Positions 37,464-45,963 of a stretch of DNA of 64,000 nucleotides are shown here, one piece after another; position 1 is the first letter of the stretch, and every line of letters begins with the position of its first letter. The position numbers were made by a program, and so were the translations under genes. The notes under the pieces were generated by a model. The model did not search any database. It was not told the DNA's origin and saw only the letters and a list, made by a program, of their open reading frames with translations. This DNA comes from Izemoplasma sp964435595 (GTDB taxonomy: Bacteria > Bacillota_I > Bacilli_A > Izemoplasmatales > Izemoplasmataceae): assembly GCA_964435595.1 (NCBI GenBank), contig CAYSZV010000005.1:14742-78741 (forward strand), read 5' to 3'.

Positions 37464-37606
37464 ATTGCAAAGGGACCGATTGACTATGACCACTAAAAAT
37501 GACCAGAAAATCAGTGAAACTTTATTTGTTTTTTATAAAAAATTATAAAGAAGAGATAGCCCTACACCCGACTGCATAATCAGTGGTTTTTGCTGGATAT
37601 GCTACC
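37464..37606. other. Intergenic stretch before uvrX
   Basis: AT-rich with no ORF. Short inverted element ACTGCATAATCAGT near 37571. I saw no Bacillus-type SOS box (GAAC-N4-GTTC). Confidence 0.5.
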
Positions 37607-37635
37607 TTGTGAAAAAGTAAAAATAACAGTATAAT
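37607..37635 (+). promoter_or_regulatory. Sigma-A promoter of uvrX-yolD
   Basis: TTGTGA at 37607-37612, 17-base spacer, TATAAT at 37630-37635. Confidence 0.8.
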
Positions 37636-37666
37636 AAGTACAACTTAAAGCAAGGAGGTGTGACAG

Positions 37667-38935
37667 TTGGAACAATATCGAATTCATCGCAATATTATAT
37701 GTATTGATTTAAAAAGTTTCTATGCATCAGTCGAATGTGCATTACGCGGATTAAATCCTTTTACTACGCCATTAGTAGTTGCGGATAAGACAAGAAGTAA
37801 CGGGAGTGTCGTATTGGCTGTTACACCCTTTTTAAAGTTACGTGGTGTACAGAGTAGATGTCGTGTATTTGAATTGCCAAATGACCCTAGAATTATCTTT
37901 GCAAAGCCTCGTATGAATAAGTATTTAGAGTACTCTACCAGGATTATTGAAATTTATTTAAAATATGTCTCATTTGAAGACATTCACATCTATAGTGTGG
38001 ATGAAGTCTTTTTAGATTTGACCACTTATCTTTCTTATTATCAAAAAACCGAAGAAGAGCTTGCGGCTATTATCCTCAAAGACATCTTGACTGAAACCAA
38101 AATACCAGCTACATGTGGGATTGGTCCAAACATGTTAATTAGTAAATTAGCACTGGATCTTGAAAGCAAAAAATCTCCAACCTTTATCGCCAAATGGGAC
38201 TATGATGATATCCCTACAAAGTTATGGCCAGTTACTCCTTTATCTAAAATGTGGGGGATTGGGCACAATATGGAACGCAACCTAAATCGTTTGGGACTCT
38301 ATACGATTGGAGATATCGCAAACTATCCTTTAGAGAAACTCCAAAAGTTTTGGGGAATCATGGGAGAAGAACTCTACCATCATGTTCATGGAATCGATCA
38401 ATCTATCATTAATGAAAAACTTGTTTATAAGCCAGTTGGTAAATCATATGGAATGGGACAAACACTATACCAAGACTATAACGGTGAAAGTGTCATTCAA
38501 ATCATTTTAGAAATGGTAGATGAAGTGACAAAAAGATTGCGTAATGGAGAGAAAAAAGCGTACACAATCAATTTAGGTATTTCCTATTCAAGAGACACCG
38601 GTGGTGGGGGCTTCAACCGCCAAATGACATTACCGTTTCCAACTTGTAATGAAGCAGAAATCTTTAATTCTTGTATGCAGTTATTTGATGAATTTTATGA
38701 TGATTCACCAATCCGTAAAGTAACCATTAGAGTAACCAATCTTGTAGAAGAGTTTTACGTTCAATTGAATTTATTTAGAGATATGAATAAAGTAATTATC
38801 GATCACAAACTGCATTCTTCCCTTGACAATATTAAATTCAAATATGGTAAAAGTGCAGTCTTACGTGCATCTAGTCTCACTGATAACTCAACAGTAAAAG
38901 CGAGAAACACGATGGTAGGTGGACACAATGCATAA
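37667..38935 (+). CDS. uvrX: Y-family DNA polymerase, UvrX/YqjW type
   Basis: Lesion-bypass polymerase. Catalytic acids in IDLKSFYASVE and IYSVDEVFLDLT, finger region RSNGSVVLAVTP, HhH-like thumb (MWGIGHNMERNLNRLGL). The 422-aa length and the following yolD-like gene point to the UvrX/PolY2 branch rather than DinB. Start is TTG 37667, with AAGGAGGTG 6 bases upstream. Overlaps the YolD gene by 8 bases. Probably damage-inducible, but no operator was recognised. Confidence 0.92.
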   Translation: MEQYRIHRNIICIDLKSFYASVECALRGLNPFTTPLVVADKTRSNGSVVLAVTPFLKLRGVQSRCRVFELPNDPRIIFAKPRMNKYLEYSTRIIEIYLKYVSFEDIHIYSVDEVFLDLTTYLSYYQKTEEELAAIILKDILTETKIPATCGIGPNMLISKLALDLESKKSPTFIAKWDYDDIPTKLWPVTPLSKMWGIGHNMERNLNRLGLYTIGDIANYPLEKLQKFWGIMGEELYHHVHGIDQSIINEKLVYKPVGKSYGMGQTLYQDYNGESVIQIILEMVDEVTKRLRNGEKKAYTINLGISYSRDTGGGGFNRQMTLPFPTCNEAEIFNSCMQLFDEFYDDSPIRKVTIRVTNLVEEFYVQLNLFRDMNKVIIDHKLHSSLDNIKFKYGKSAVLRASSLTDNSTVKARNTMVGGHNA

Positions 38936-39260
38936 CGGATATGTATATCGAGATCGCAAGATGATGAAATGGATGCCATTTAATGCGTTGTTAGAACAAG
39001 GTGACTATATTAATGATTTGCTCAATGGGAGAATCAAAAAAGAAATGCCGGTTTTAAGCACCGATCAATTAGAAGAAATGAACTATAAACTAGAAATAGC
39101 CTTTGTGTTTCAAAGTGAAGTGGTTATCACATACTTTGATAAAGGTGACTTCCAATCCGTATCTGGAATTCTCACAAGAGCAGACCATTATCAAAAAGAA
39201 ATCTATTTGGGCGAAATAGCTGTTCCTTCACAAAAAATAACGAATATTGAAATTTTATAA
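38928..39260 (+). CDS. yolD: YolD-like protein
   Basis: 110 aa with the YolD-like domain: DRKMMKWMPFNALLEQ at the start, then beta-rich YFDKGDFQSVSGILTRAD. YolD-like proteins are encoded next to UvrX polymerases in B. subtilis (yolD-uvrX, yqjX-yqjW) and are taken as their accessory factors. ATG 38928 has TAGGTGG upstream; GTG 38919 is an alternative. Confidence 0.88.
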   Translation: MHNGYVYRDRKMMKWMPFNALLEQGDYINDLLNGRIKKEMPVLSTDQLEEMNYKLEIAFVFQSEVVITYFDKGDFQSVSGILTRADHYQKEIYLGEIAVPSQKITNIEIL

Positions 39261-39339
39261 TATTCGGACAAATCTGTCATAGCATTATTAAAAATAATAT
39301 GATAAGATACATACATAAGAATAAGGAAGGGTGTGCAAT

Positions 39340-39432
39340 ATGGCTTTAATGTTTATTGCAATCATTGTATTGGTCGTAGTTGTTGGGATAATCGGACTTG
39401 TGTTCGTTATCTCACAAAAAGAGGATGAGTAA
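39340..39432 (+). CDS. 30-residue single-pass membrane peptide
   Basis: ATG 39340 to TAA 39432 encodes 30 aa: MALMFIAIIVLVVVVGIIGL, then VFVIS and a charged tail QKEDE. One transmembrane helix, N-terminus probably outside. AAGGAAGGG lies 8 bases upstream. A weak TGTCAT-17-TATGAT promoter could precede it. No family recognised; toxin-like or regulatory small protein are both possible (inference). Confidence 0.6.
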   Translation: MALMFIAIIVLVVVVGIIGLVFVISQKEDE

Positions 39433-39583
39433 TCATAGAATTTGTCTCCATAGACTCTTCGTGTAATTTGTCATTTATGACAGAAAAGGGCTGAGAATTC
39501 AGTTCTTTTCATATAAAAAAGATAGTAAGACAAGTAAAAATATATGTAACTTGTTTGTTGTTCATACAAAGTTCACATATAAT
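39433..39583. promoter_or_regulatory. Intergenic region with palindromes before tetR-type gene
   Basis: Contains TGTCATTTATGACA (39469-39482), a 6+6 inverted repeat of TetR-operator style. Further on, ACAAGT / ACTTGT arms are 13 bases apart (about 39528-39552). Operator assignment is inference. Confidence 0.4.
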
Positions 39584-39592
39584 TGTTATAAT
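39584..39592 (+). promoter_or_regulatory. Extended -10 promoter of the TetR-type gene
   Basis: TGTTATAAT, 33 bases upstream of ATG 39626. Confidence 0.65.
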
Positions 39593-39625
39593 AAGTATAT
39601 CGCTAGTAGTAGGAGGTAGATATGA

Positions 39626-40186
39626 ATGGAAAGAAGTATGAATCCATCCAGTCGTAGAAGTAGACGCTGGATTACGAAAGCATTACTAGAATTAATGATG
39701 GATAAGCCATATCAAAAAATCTCAATTACAGAAATTGCTGAAGAAGCAGATGTTGTAAGGAGAACATTTTACAGAAACTTCGAATCAAAAGAAGACGTCA
39801 TCAAAACATATATCGAAAGTATTTTTAGAGGGTTTATCAGTACAGTAAGGGAAAACGAATCAATCAACACACAGGATGTTGCCAAAGATTTCTTTGAATA
39901 CATGAATCGTCATAAAGTATTCCTGAATTTACTGCATGAACACGATATGTTTGACTTAATTTTAAAGGTATTTGAAGAACGTATTTTTGAAAATACACAA
40001 CCTGATTGGGCAGAAGAGAAAAAAGAAACCGATGTGTTTGTTAAATACAGTCGTTCATTCTTAATTGCTGGATTATGGTATATGTTGCAAAACTGGCTAA
40101 AATCTGGAACATTAGAAACACCAGAAGAACTCGCATCAATATTTGATAATATGCTTCAAAAAGATTTAAAAAAAGGATGGTCTTAG
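39626..40186 (+). CDS. TetR/AcrR-family transcriptional regulator
   Basis: 186 aa. The N-terminal helix-turn-helix is typical: TKALLELMMDKPYQKISITE, then IAEEADVVRRTFYRNFESKE. The C-terminal ligand-binding half (about 70-186) is divergent and hydrophobic (FLIAGLWYMLQNWLKSG). AGGAGGT precedes ATG 39626 by 8. It is expressed alone with its own promoter and terminator. Likely targets are itself and the neighbouring membrane peptide or lipoprotein gene (inference). Confidence 0.9.
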   Translation: MERSMNPSSRRSRRWITKALLELMMDKPYQKISITEIAEEADVVRRTFYRNFESKEDVIKTYIESIFRGFISTVRENESINTQDVAKDFFEYMNRHKVFLNLLHEHDMFDLILKVFEERIFENTQPDWAEEKKETDVFVKYSRSFLIAGLWYMLQNWLKSGTLETPEELASIFDNMLQKDLKKGWS

Positions 40187-40198
40187 GACCATCTTTTT
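40176..40198 (+). terminator. Terminator after the TetR-type gene
   Basis: GATGGTC / GACCATC stem with TTAG loop, five T; the stop codon lies in the loop. Confidence 0.85.
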
Positions 40199-40221
40199 AG
40201 TGGATTTAATGATGAAACACA

Positions 40222-40250
40222 TTGTATTATATATACTGCAAGTGTATAAT
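40222..40250 (+). promoter_or_regulatory. Sigma-A promoter of the S41 lipoprotein
   Basis: TTGTAT at 40222-40227, 17-base spacer, TATAAT at 40245-40250; predicted start near 40257. Confidence 0.8.
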
Positions 40251-40256
40251 AGTGAT

Positions 40257-40316
40257 AAGAAAGTTCTAGAAGGGTAGGTCTTCCTATCTAGTATAGAACA
40301 GCTATACTATTTTTTA
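40257..40316 (+). promoter_or_regulatory. Attenuator-like leader of the S41 lipoprotein gene
   Basis: Two mutually exclusive hairpins. The first has outer arms GTTCTA (40263) and TAGAAC (40294) with an inner stem GGGTAGG / CCTATCT. The second has AGTATAG (40290) / CTATACT (40302), then A and six T (to 40315), a terminator form. The RBS TTGGAGG begins two bases after the T-tract. No known riboswitch class was recognised. Confidence 0.55.
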
Positions 40317-40328
40317 TTGGAGGACAAG

Positions 40329-41978
40329 ATGAAGAAATTAATATCAATAGGTAGTATATTACTCGTAGGTATTTTCTTAGTTGGCTGTCAGAGCACCACA
40401 GATGATCCGATTGAAGATCCAATTATAAATCCCGTTCCACTTCCTGTAGCTTGTGAATTATGGCAGGAATTTGATGAGGAAACCAGGGAGTGTATCGATA
40501 TCGATGGTGACTTTTATCTTGCAAACAACAAAGAGGTTGTCGATTTGATGTATTACTATACGATTGGGAATAAAGGTGTAGATATTTATAATCGCAAAGG
40601 AGATACAACATCATATATCAATATTGAAGACTTTATGACACAAATACAAAAACTCACAACGGAACTTACATTTACGATTGCTGATGGGCTTGCAGTTAGT
40701 TATACAGTTCAATTACAATCACCATATGCAAATATGTACGGAACAAATGAATTGGTATACCAGGTTGTCTTTGATCCTGAATTAAATCAAATCAAAATCA
40801 GTGATTTGGATTTCTATTCTGTAATAAACGCACCGGTTGAATCTACCTATACAGAGTTGATCATAGATTCTATTGAATACTTTGGTCCTCCAATGGAAAC
40901 AGTAATTTCATTAGATGAGTATGGAATGGCTTTATATGAAGAAGTTGGAAATTATTACATTCCAAGTTATTTGGCTAGTTTATTCTTAACAGGTGATGCT
41001 GTTAGTGTTTATGAAACAGATGATTCAATCATTTTATTTGATAATGGAGCTGATTTCAATCAGCTTGAGACATTGATTGATGATTCTACACAAACAAGCT
41101 CAGAAGACGTATTAGAAGTGTCTGAGAACTATTTAAAGCTGTATTTTGAATATTTTTACGGATTAGATGAAGAATTAGAATATGATTTTGATACGTTGAT
41201 TGATTCCTATCAGTTCAGTGAACAAACTTCATTTCGTAATTATTATACCCAGTTAGACCAATTTCTGCTTGATTTAGATGATATCCATACAAGTCTTATT
41301 ACATCAGGATTCAATGATGATTATGTCTCTCGAATTGATTTCGAAGATGGGAGTAGATGGGAAACTATGTATGATGCGATTGGAACAAATAAATGTTATT
41401 TTCTAAATAGTGAGTATGATTATTTCATTGAAGCTACTACAATGTATATCACTGTCAATGGATTTAGTGAAGATACACTTAATCTCGTAAATGAAGTAAT
41501 TGGCGATTCTTTTGGAGTAGAAAATGTAGTAATTGATTTAAGATGTAATAGCGGTGGAAGTCTATTGGGTGTCTTAGAATTAATGACACTACTAACTGAC
41601 GCGCCGATCCCATTAAATGTCTTAAATCCTCAAACAGGGGTATATGAAAAGCAAAACATTGTCAATTATACATCAAGAGCATTGGATGCGAATTTCTATG
41701 TTTTAACATCTGAAGTAACATTTAGTGGAGGAAACCTCTTTGCATCTTTTGTAAAAGATATGGAAGCAGGAATCCTAATTGGAACCCCTAGTCTTGGTGG
41801 TGCATGTGCAATTAATGTTACAGTATTACCAGATGGAAGCATTTTTGTAGCATCCAGTAATATGGTATTAATGAATGCAAATGATGAGATTACAGAATTT
41901 GGAATTACACCAGACATTGTAATTACTGAATATATAGATGATATTACCGAACTTGATTACAACTCATATGTGAATTAA
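40329..41978 (+). CDS. Lipoprotein with C-terminal S41 (tail-specific-type) peptidase domain
   Basis: 549 aa surface lipoprotein. Signal peptide with lipobox FLVGC (Cys20), then an acidic linker. The C-terminal ~200 residues are an S41/TSPc domain: VVIDLRCNSGGSL, YVLTSEVTFSGGN with the nucleophilic Ser, and GTPSLGGACAIN. The Lys found after GEKTFGKG in CtpA-type enzymes is absent, so it resembles the branch without a Ser-Lys dyad. The mid region (60-290) is unassigned. ATG 40329 has TTGGAGGA upstream. Confidence 0.85.
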   Translation: MKKLISIGSILLVGIFLVGCQSTTDDPIEDPIINPVPLPVACELWQEFDEETRECIDIDGDFYLANNKEVVDLMYYYTIGNKGVDIYNRKGDTTSYINIEDFMTQIQKLTTELTFTIADGLAVSYTVQLQSPYANMYGTNELVYQVVFDPELNQIKISDLDFYSVINAPVESTYTELIIDSIEYFGPPMETVISLDEYGMALYEEVGNYYIPSYLASLFLTGDAVSVYETDDSIILFDNGADFNQLETLIDDSTQTSSEDVLEVSENYLKLYFEYFYGLDEELEYDFDTLIDSYQFSEQTSFRNYYTQLDQFLLDLDDIHTSLITSGFNDDYVSRIDFEDGSRWETMYDAIGTNKCYFLNSEYDYFIEATTMYITVNGFSEDTLNLVNEVIGDSFGVENVVIDLRCNSGGSLLGVLELMTLLTDAPIPLNVLNPQTGVYEKQNIVNYTSRALDANFYVLTSEVTFSGGNLFASFVKDMEAGILIGTPSLGGACAINVTVLPDGSIFVASSNMVLMNANDEITEFGITPDIVITEYIDDITELDYNSYVN

Positions 41979-41982
41979 AGCA

Positions 41983-42013
41983 AAAAAAAGATGATTTTAA
42001 AATCATCTTTTTT
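41983..42013. terminator. Bidirectional terminator lipoprotein/ferritin
   Basis: AAGATGATTTT / AAAATCATCTT inverted repeat with A- and T-tracts on both sides. Confidence 0.85.
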
Positions 42014-42015
42014 GT

Positions 42016-42522
42016 TTATTTTGCCACTATATTTGGGTCTACAAATACTCTTGCGCCAACTTCTTTGTCTAACATATAAAGGCCTGCGTCTTTTACTAAT
42101 TTAATCTTTTCGATAAGTTTACCAAAGTTATCTTCCTCTTCGACTTGTTCATCAACAAACCATTGTAGAAAACTAATTGCAGCATAATCCTTCACATCAT
42201 GTGAAATCGACATTAGGTTATTGATTCGATCCGTTACAGAACGTTCATGTTGTAATGATACTTCAAAAACATCTAATAACGATTCAAAATCATTTCTTGG
42301 ATTTTCAAACCCCTTAATTTCAACTCTAGCACCACGTTCATTCATATAATTGATAAATTTCTTCGCATGTGCTAATTCTTCATCATACTGAACCATCATC
42401 CAACTTTCGAACCCTTCCAGTCCAAGAGTAGCAACATAACTAGCCATCGCTAAATATATATGTGCTGATTCAATTTCATAATTAATCTGTGTATTAAGTG
42501 CGTCTACTAATTTTTTATTCAT
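42016..42522 (-). CDS. ftnA: Ferritin (non-haem)
   Basis: Iron-storage ferritin, 168 aa. Ferroxidase residues are all present: Glu16 in NYEIES, Glu and His in DEELAHA, Glu in QHERSV, and the Gln and Glu in FLQWFVDEQVEEE. ATG 42522 with GGAGATG upstream on the reverse strand; the frame reaches back to 42540. Monocistronic with own promoter and terminator. Stores iron and limits Fenton chemistry. Confidence 0.95.
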   Translation of the reverse strand: MNKKLVDALNTQINYEIESAHIYLAMASYVATLGLEGFESWMMVQYDEELAHAKKFINYMNERGARVEIKGFENPRNDFESLLDVFEVSLQHERSVTDRINNLMSISHDVKDYAAISFLQWFVDEQVEEEDNFGKLIEKIKLVKDAGLYMLDKEVGARVFVDPNIVAK

Positions 42523-42544
42523 AATATCATCTCCTATCACTTAT

Positions 42545-42572
42545 ATTATAACATACTGACACAAGCAAGCAA
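42545..42572 (-). promoter_or_regulatory. Promoter of ferritin
   Basis: Reverse strand TTGCTT (42567-42572), 16-base spacer, TATAAT with TG extension (42545-42553). No clear Fur or PerR box. Confidence 0.65.
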
Positions 42573-42590
42573 CTGCTTTGAATATAATTT

Positions 42591-43502
42591 TTAGGATAAA
42601 AGTGCTTTTGCTTTTTCAATTGTAACAAAATTTGTTTTTGCTATCGAGTTTAAAAATGCTTCTCCTTTTTCTTTGATGATAGTAGCAGTTAACAAATCAA
42701 CTTTTTTACCTGCACCTTTTAATAAATCATAGCCACATTGTTCAGATAATTTATCAAAATATTGTAAGAAGGCATAACGTGCAATAATACTCGCAACAGC
42801 AACAGAAGCATACTTTGATTCTGCTTTTGTAGTGAAGGTAATATCACGATAAATTTTGCCCTCATTTTTAAGGTAATTAAAGTATAGTTTTTCTTCTGCA
42901 AATTGATCGACAATTACAGGCGTTTTTTCTTTGATTTTATCAGTGAGTTGAAGGATAGCGCTATTGTGTAAATATGCCTTCAATTTATTCATGTTATATC
43001 CTTTATTTGTCATTTCATTAAACTTGCTATTATGAAGAGCAAGCATGCTATAAGGGATACGATCAATGAGTTGCTCGCCGATAATTCTAATACGATCGTC
43101 CGTTATCTTTTTTGAGTCATCGATTTTTAATCCTTTTACAAAATCAAGATGTTGACCACTTAAATATGCAGCGCATACGACCACTGGTCCAAAAAAGTCT
43201 CCTGTTCCAACTTCATCACTTCCAATTGAATGGAAGAAGTAGTTTGAAGAAGATTTCTTATCAACTTTTTTAATATCCTTTTTACTTACTTTGATACCCA
43301 ACATTGTACACCACATATTGTATTCAATCTCAGCATCTTTTCCTTGAAACATTACTTTATTGGAATTGTATATTGTGACACTGAAAAAGTCTGTTTTTGC
43401 AAAAAATAAAACAGTTTGATTTTTCGTTTCTTTGTGATCATCTTGATAAAACGAAATGATTCTTTTTACTTGTTCATTGTTACACTCTAGTATGTGATTC
43501 AT
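42591..43502 (-). CDS. rnhC: Ribonuclease HIII
   Basis: Cleaves RNA in RNA-DNA hybrids. N-terminal TBP-like substrate-binding domain (1-85), then the catalytic core GSDEVGTGDFFGPVVV with Asp and Glu, DDSKKITD, and the Asp in VIVDQFAEE. The 303-aa length and this domain identify RNase HIII rather than HII. GGTGGAGA precedes the ATG. Divergent from mutS2, its neighbour in many Bacillota. Confidence 0.94.
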   Translation of the reverse strand: MNHILECNNEQVKRIISFYQDDHKETKNQTVLFFAKTDFFSVTIYNSNKVMFQGKDAEIEYNMWCTMLGIKVSKKDIKKVDKKSSSNYFFHSIGSDEVGTGDFFGPVVVCAAYLSGQHLDFVKGLKIDDSKKITDDRIRIIGEQLIDRIPYSMLALHNSKFNEMTNKGYNMNKLKAYLHNSAILQLTDKIKEKTPVIVDQFAEEKLYFNYLKNEGKIYRDITFTTKAESKYASVAVASIIARYAFLQYFDKLSEQCGYDLLKGAGKKVDLLTATIIKEKGEAFLNSIAKTNFVTIEKAKALLS

Positions 43503-43539
43503 ATTTCTCCACCTCTATCTTTCATTTTATCATAACTTT

Positions 43540-43548
43540 TGTTAAAAT
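43540..43548 (+). promoter_or_regulatory. Extended -10 promoter of mutS2
   Basis: TGTTAAAAT 20 bases upstream of the mutS2 ATG. Confidence 0.55.
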
Positions 43549-43567
43549 AATACGTGGGAGTGATATT

Positions 43568-45889
43568 ATGCAATTTGATATTAAGACATTAGAATTCAAC
43601 AAGGTGAAAGAGAACTTAATAAGACAAGCTTCAACAAAACAAGGTAAAGAATTATTAAGAGCAATCTCTCCTACGAATAATCATTTAGAAATTAAAAGGT
43701 TACTGCAAGAAACCAATCATGCTCATACGATTATTACTCAATATAAAGAACCACCTTTTGGTGGTGTTAGAGATATGTATGAAATTCTCGAACGAGCTCG
43801 AATCCATTCAGTTTTAAGACCAACTGAATTTTTAGACGTTATCGGTCTTTTGGAAGCAACACAGAACAATGTCACTTTTTATCGAAACGTGCAGGAAGAA
43901 GAAATTGAAGGTGATGCACTTACTGAATACTATGATCAACTAACACCTGTGAAACATTTAAGAAATCAAATAGAACAAGTAATTTCAATTGATGGAAGAA
44001 TTCATGATAATGCATCTCATGAACTATCAAGAATAAGAGCAAAAATCTCTCAAAAGGAAAACAAGATTACTGAAAGATTAAACAATATCATCAATACTCA
44101 AAAAACGAAATTAGCTGACACATTAATTACAATCAGAAGCAATCGAATGGTAGTACCTGTGAAGTTGAGTGAGAAGAATAATTTTAAAGGTTCAATCATA
44201 GATTATTCATCCAGTGGTGAAACTGTATATATGGAACCACAAAGTGTTGCACTAATTAATAATGAGATAAATTTACTCCGTTTAGATGAAGAAAGAGAAA
44301 TCAATCGAATCTTACGAGAACTAACAAAATTGATTGCGAGTGAGTATTCTCCATTAACAAATAATTTTAGAGTTCTAACGTATTTGGATATGACATATGC
44401 AAAAGGGAAATATGCTGCCATCAATGAATGTACAATTCCTGAGATTACTGAAGACGAAGTGAACCTCGTTAAAGCAAGACATCCGCTCATCGACAAAGAA
44501 GAAATAGTAGCGAATACAATCTCGATGAACAAGAAGGAATGTATCATTGTTATTACTGGACCGAACACAGGTGGTAAAACTGTTGCTTTAAAAACTATGG
44601 GTCTTATCAGTATAATGATACAATCTGGATTAATGGTTCCTATCAATGAAGGAAGTAAAACTGTTATCTTTGAAAACATCTTTGCAGACATAGGTGATGA
44701 ACAATCAATCGAACAATCTTTATCGACATTCAGTTCTCATATGACACGTATTATTAATATCGTGAAAGAGATGACAGTCGGAAGCCTCATTTTACTAGAT
44801 GAATTAGGAAGTGGTACTGATCCGAAAGAAGGAGCAAGTTTAGCAATCGCAATTCTGGATTATATTCGTGTCCGCGGAATGTATGTTATCGCTACAACTC
44901 ATTATCCAGAATTGAAAGCTTACGCATATGATAAAGAAGAAATTGTTAATGCAAGTGTAGAGTTTGATGTAGTTAGTCTACGCCCAACGTATCGATTGTT
45001 AATCGGTACACCAGGGAAGTCTAATGCTTTGTTGATTTGTGAGCGACTAGGCTTAAACGAGCATATCATCTCTAAAGCAAAAGAAAACGTCTTAACATCG
45101 AATACAGCAGTATCAGATTTAATTAATAAGCTCGAGAAGCAAGGAAATGACTTAGATTTGAAAATTCAAGAGTATGAAGAAGTGATTTTAAAGCAAAAAA
45201 TACTGGTCAGTCAAAACGAGAGGTTTCAAAAAGACCTATTAAAGCAAAAAAATGAATTAAAGAGTAAAATTGCTGTTGAACAAAGTCAACTGATTCAAGA
45301 GACGCAGCATAAGGCTTTTGCACTCTTAGAGGACATCTCCAAGCTCAAAAACCGTAAGGATATTAAGGATCATGAGCTAGCAGAATTTAAATATCAAGTG
45401 AAACAATTGAATGCGGACAAAGAAGAACATTCATCACTGGTTGGATACAAGTATTCTCCAGGTGATTTAGTAACATTGTTGAAGTTTAATCGTGTAGGAG
45501 AACTTGTAAAGAAACAAAAAAATGGTAAGTGGATTGTGAAGATGGGGAATCTTAGTTCACAATATACTGAAGATCAATTTGAATTCATTGAGAAGAAGAA
45601 AGAAGAAACGAAAAAAGTAGTCTTTAAGTCGATGAAAAAGAAAGCTGTACGTGGAGAGTTAGATTTAAGAGGTATGCGTTATGAAGAAGCAAAAATAACA
45701 TTAGATAAGTACATTGATGATTGTGTTGTTACAAACCTACCTTATGCGTCAATCATTCATGGGTTTGGTACTCTTACATTAAGAAAGTTGGTAAAGGAAT
45801 ATTTATCAAGCCACAAACAAGTAGATAGTCACAGAGATGGTGAAGGTGGCGAAGGTGGACAAGGTGTTACGATAGTATATTTCAAATAA
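43568..45889 (+). CDS. mutS2: Endonuclease MutS2 (RqcU)
   Basis: MutS-family ATPase that in Bacillota acts on branched DNA and also splits collided ribosomes. Walker A GPNTGGKT at residue 331, Walker B LILLDELGSGTDPKEG, coiled coil 515-630, C-terminal Smr domain from about 700 (ELDLRGMRYEEA). The Smr loop reads HGFGTLTLRK where HGxGTGxLR is usual, so a conserved Gly is Leu. 773 aa. GTGGGAG precedes ATG 43568. Confidence 0.94.
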   Translation: MQFDIKTLEFNKVKENLIRQASTKQGKELLRAISPTNNHLEIKRLLQETNHAHTIITQYKEPPFGGVRDMYEILERARIHSVLRPTEFLDVIGLLEATQNNVTFYRNVQEEEIEGDALTEYYDQLTPVKHLRNQIEQVISIDGRIHDNASHELSRIRAKISQKENKITERLNNIINTQKTKLADTLITIRSNRMVVPVKLSEKNNFKGSIIDYSSSGETVYMEPQSVALINNEINLLRLDEEREINRILRELTKLIASEYSPLTNNFRVLTYLDMTYAKGKYAAINECTIPEITEDEVNLVKARHPLIDKEEIVANTISMNKKECIIVITGPNTGGKTVALKTMGLISIMIQSGLMVPINEGSKTVIFENIFADIGDEQSIEQSLSTFSSHMTRIINIVKEMTVGSLILLDELGSGTDPKEGASLAIAILDYIRVRGMYVIATTHYPELKAYAYDKEEIVNASVEFDVVSLRPTYRLLIGTPGKSNALLICERLGLNEHIISKAKENVLTSNTAVSDLINKLEKQGNDLDLKIQEYEEVILKQKILVSQNERFQKDLLKQKNELKSKIAVEQSQLIQETQHKAFALLEDISKLKNRKDIKDHELAEFKYQVKQLNADKEEHSSLVGYKYSPGDLVTLLKFNRVGELVKKQKNGKWIVKMGNLSSQYTEDQFEFIEKKKEETKKVVFKSMKKKAVRGELDLRGMRYEEAKITLDKYIDDCVVTNLPYASIIHGFGTLTLRKLVKEYLSSHKQVDSHRDGEGGEGGQGVTIVYFK

Positions 45890-45902
45890 ATAGGCAAAAT
45901 GT

Positions 45903-45931
45903 TTGAATTATACATATAGATTAATTATAAT
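45903..45931 (+). promoter_or_regulatory. Sigma-A promoter of trxA
   Basis: TTGAAT at 45903-45908, 17-base spacer, TATAAT at 45926-45931. Confidence 0.8.
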
Positions 45932-45963
45932 GAGAAAGTAATGAAAAAGAGGAGGAATAAATT

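Noticed and set aside
37464..37606. SOS (LexA) box upstream of uvrX
   Set aside because: Expected for this polymerase, but no GAAC-N4-GTTC-type palindrome is present in the intergenic region.
39622..39657. Short ORF MNGKKYESIQS overlapping the TetR-type start
   Set aside because: It is out of frame with the regulator and only 11 codons long; the RBS spacing suits ATG 39626 equally well or better.
44203..44691. 162-aa reverse ORF inside mutS2
   Set aside because: Antisense to the conserved MutS2 ATPase core; a shadow of codon bias.
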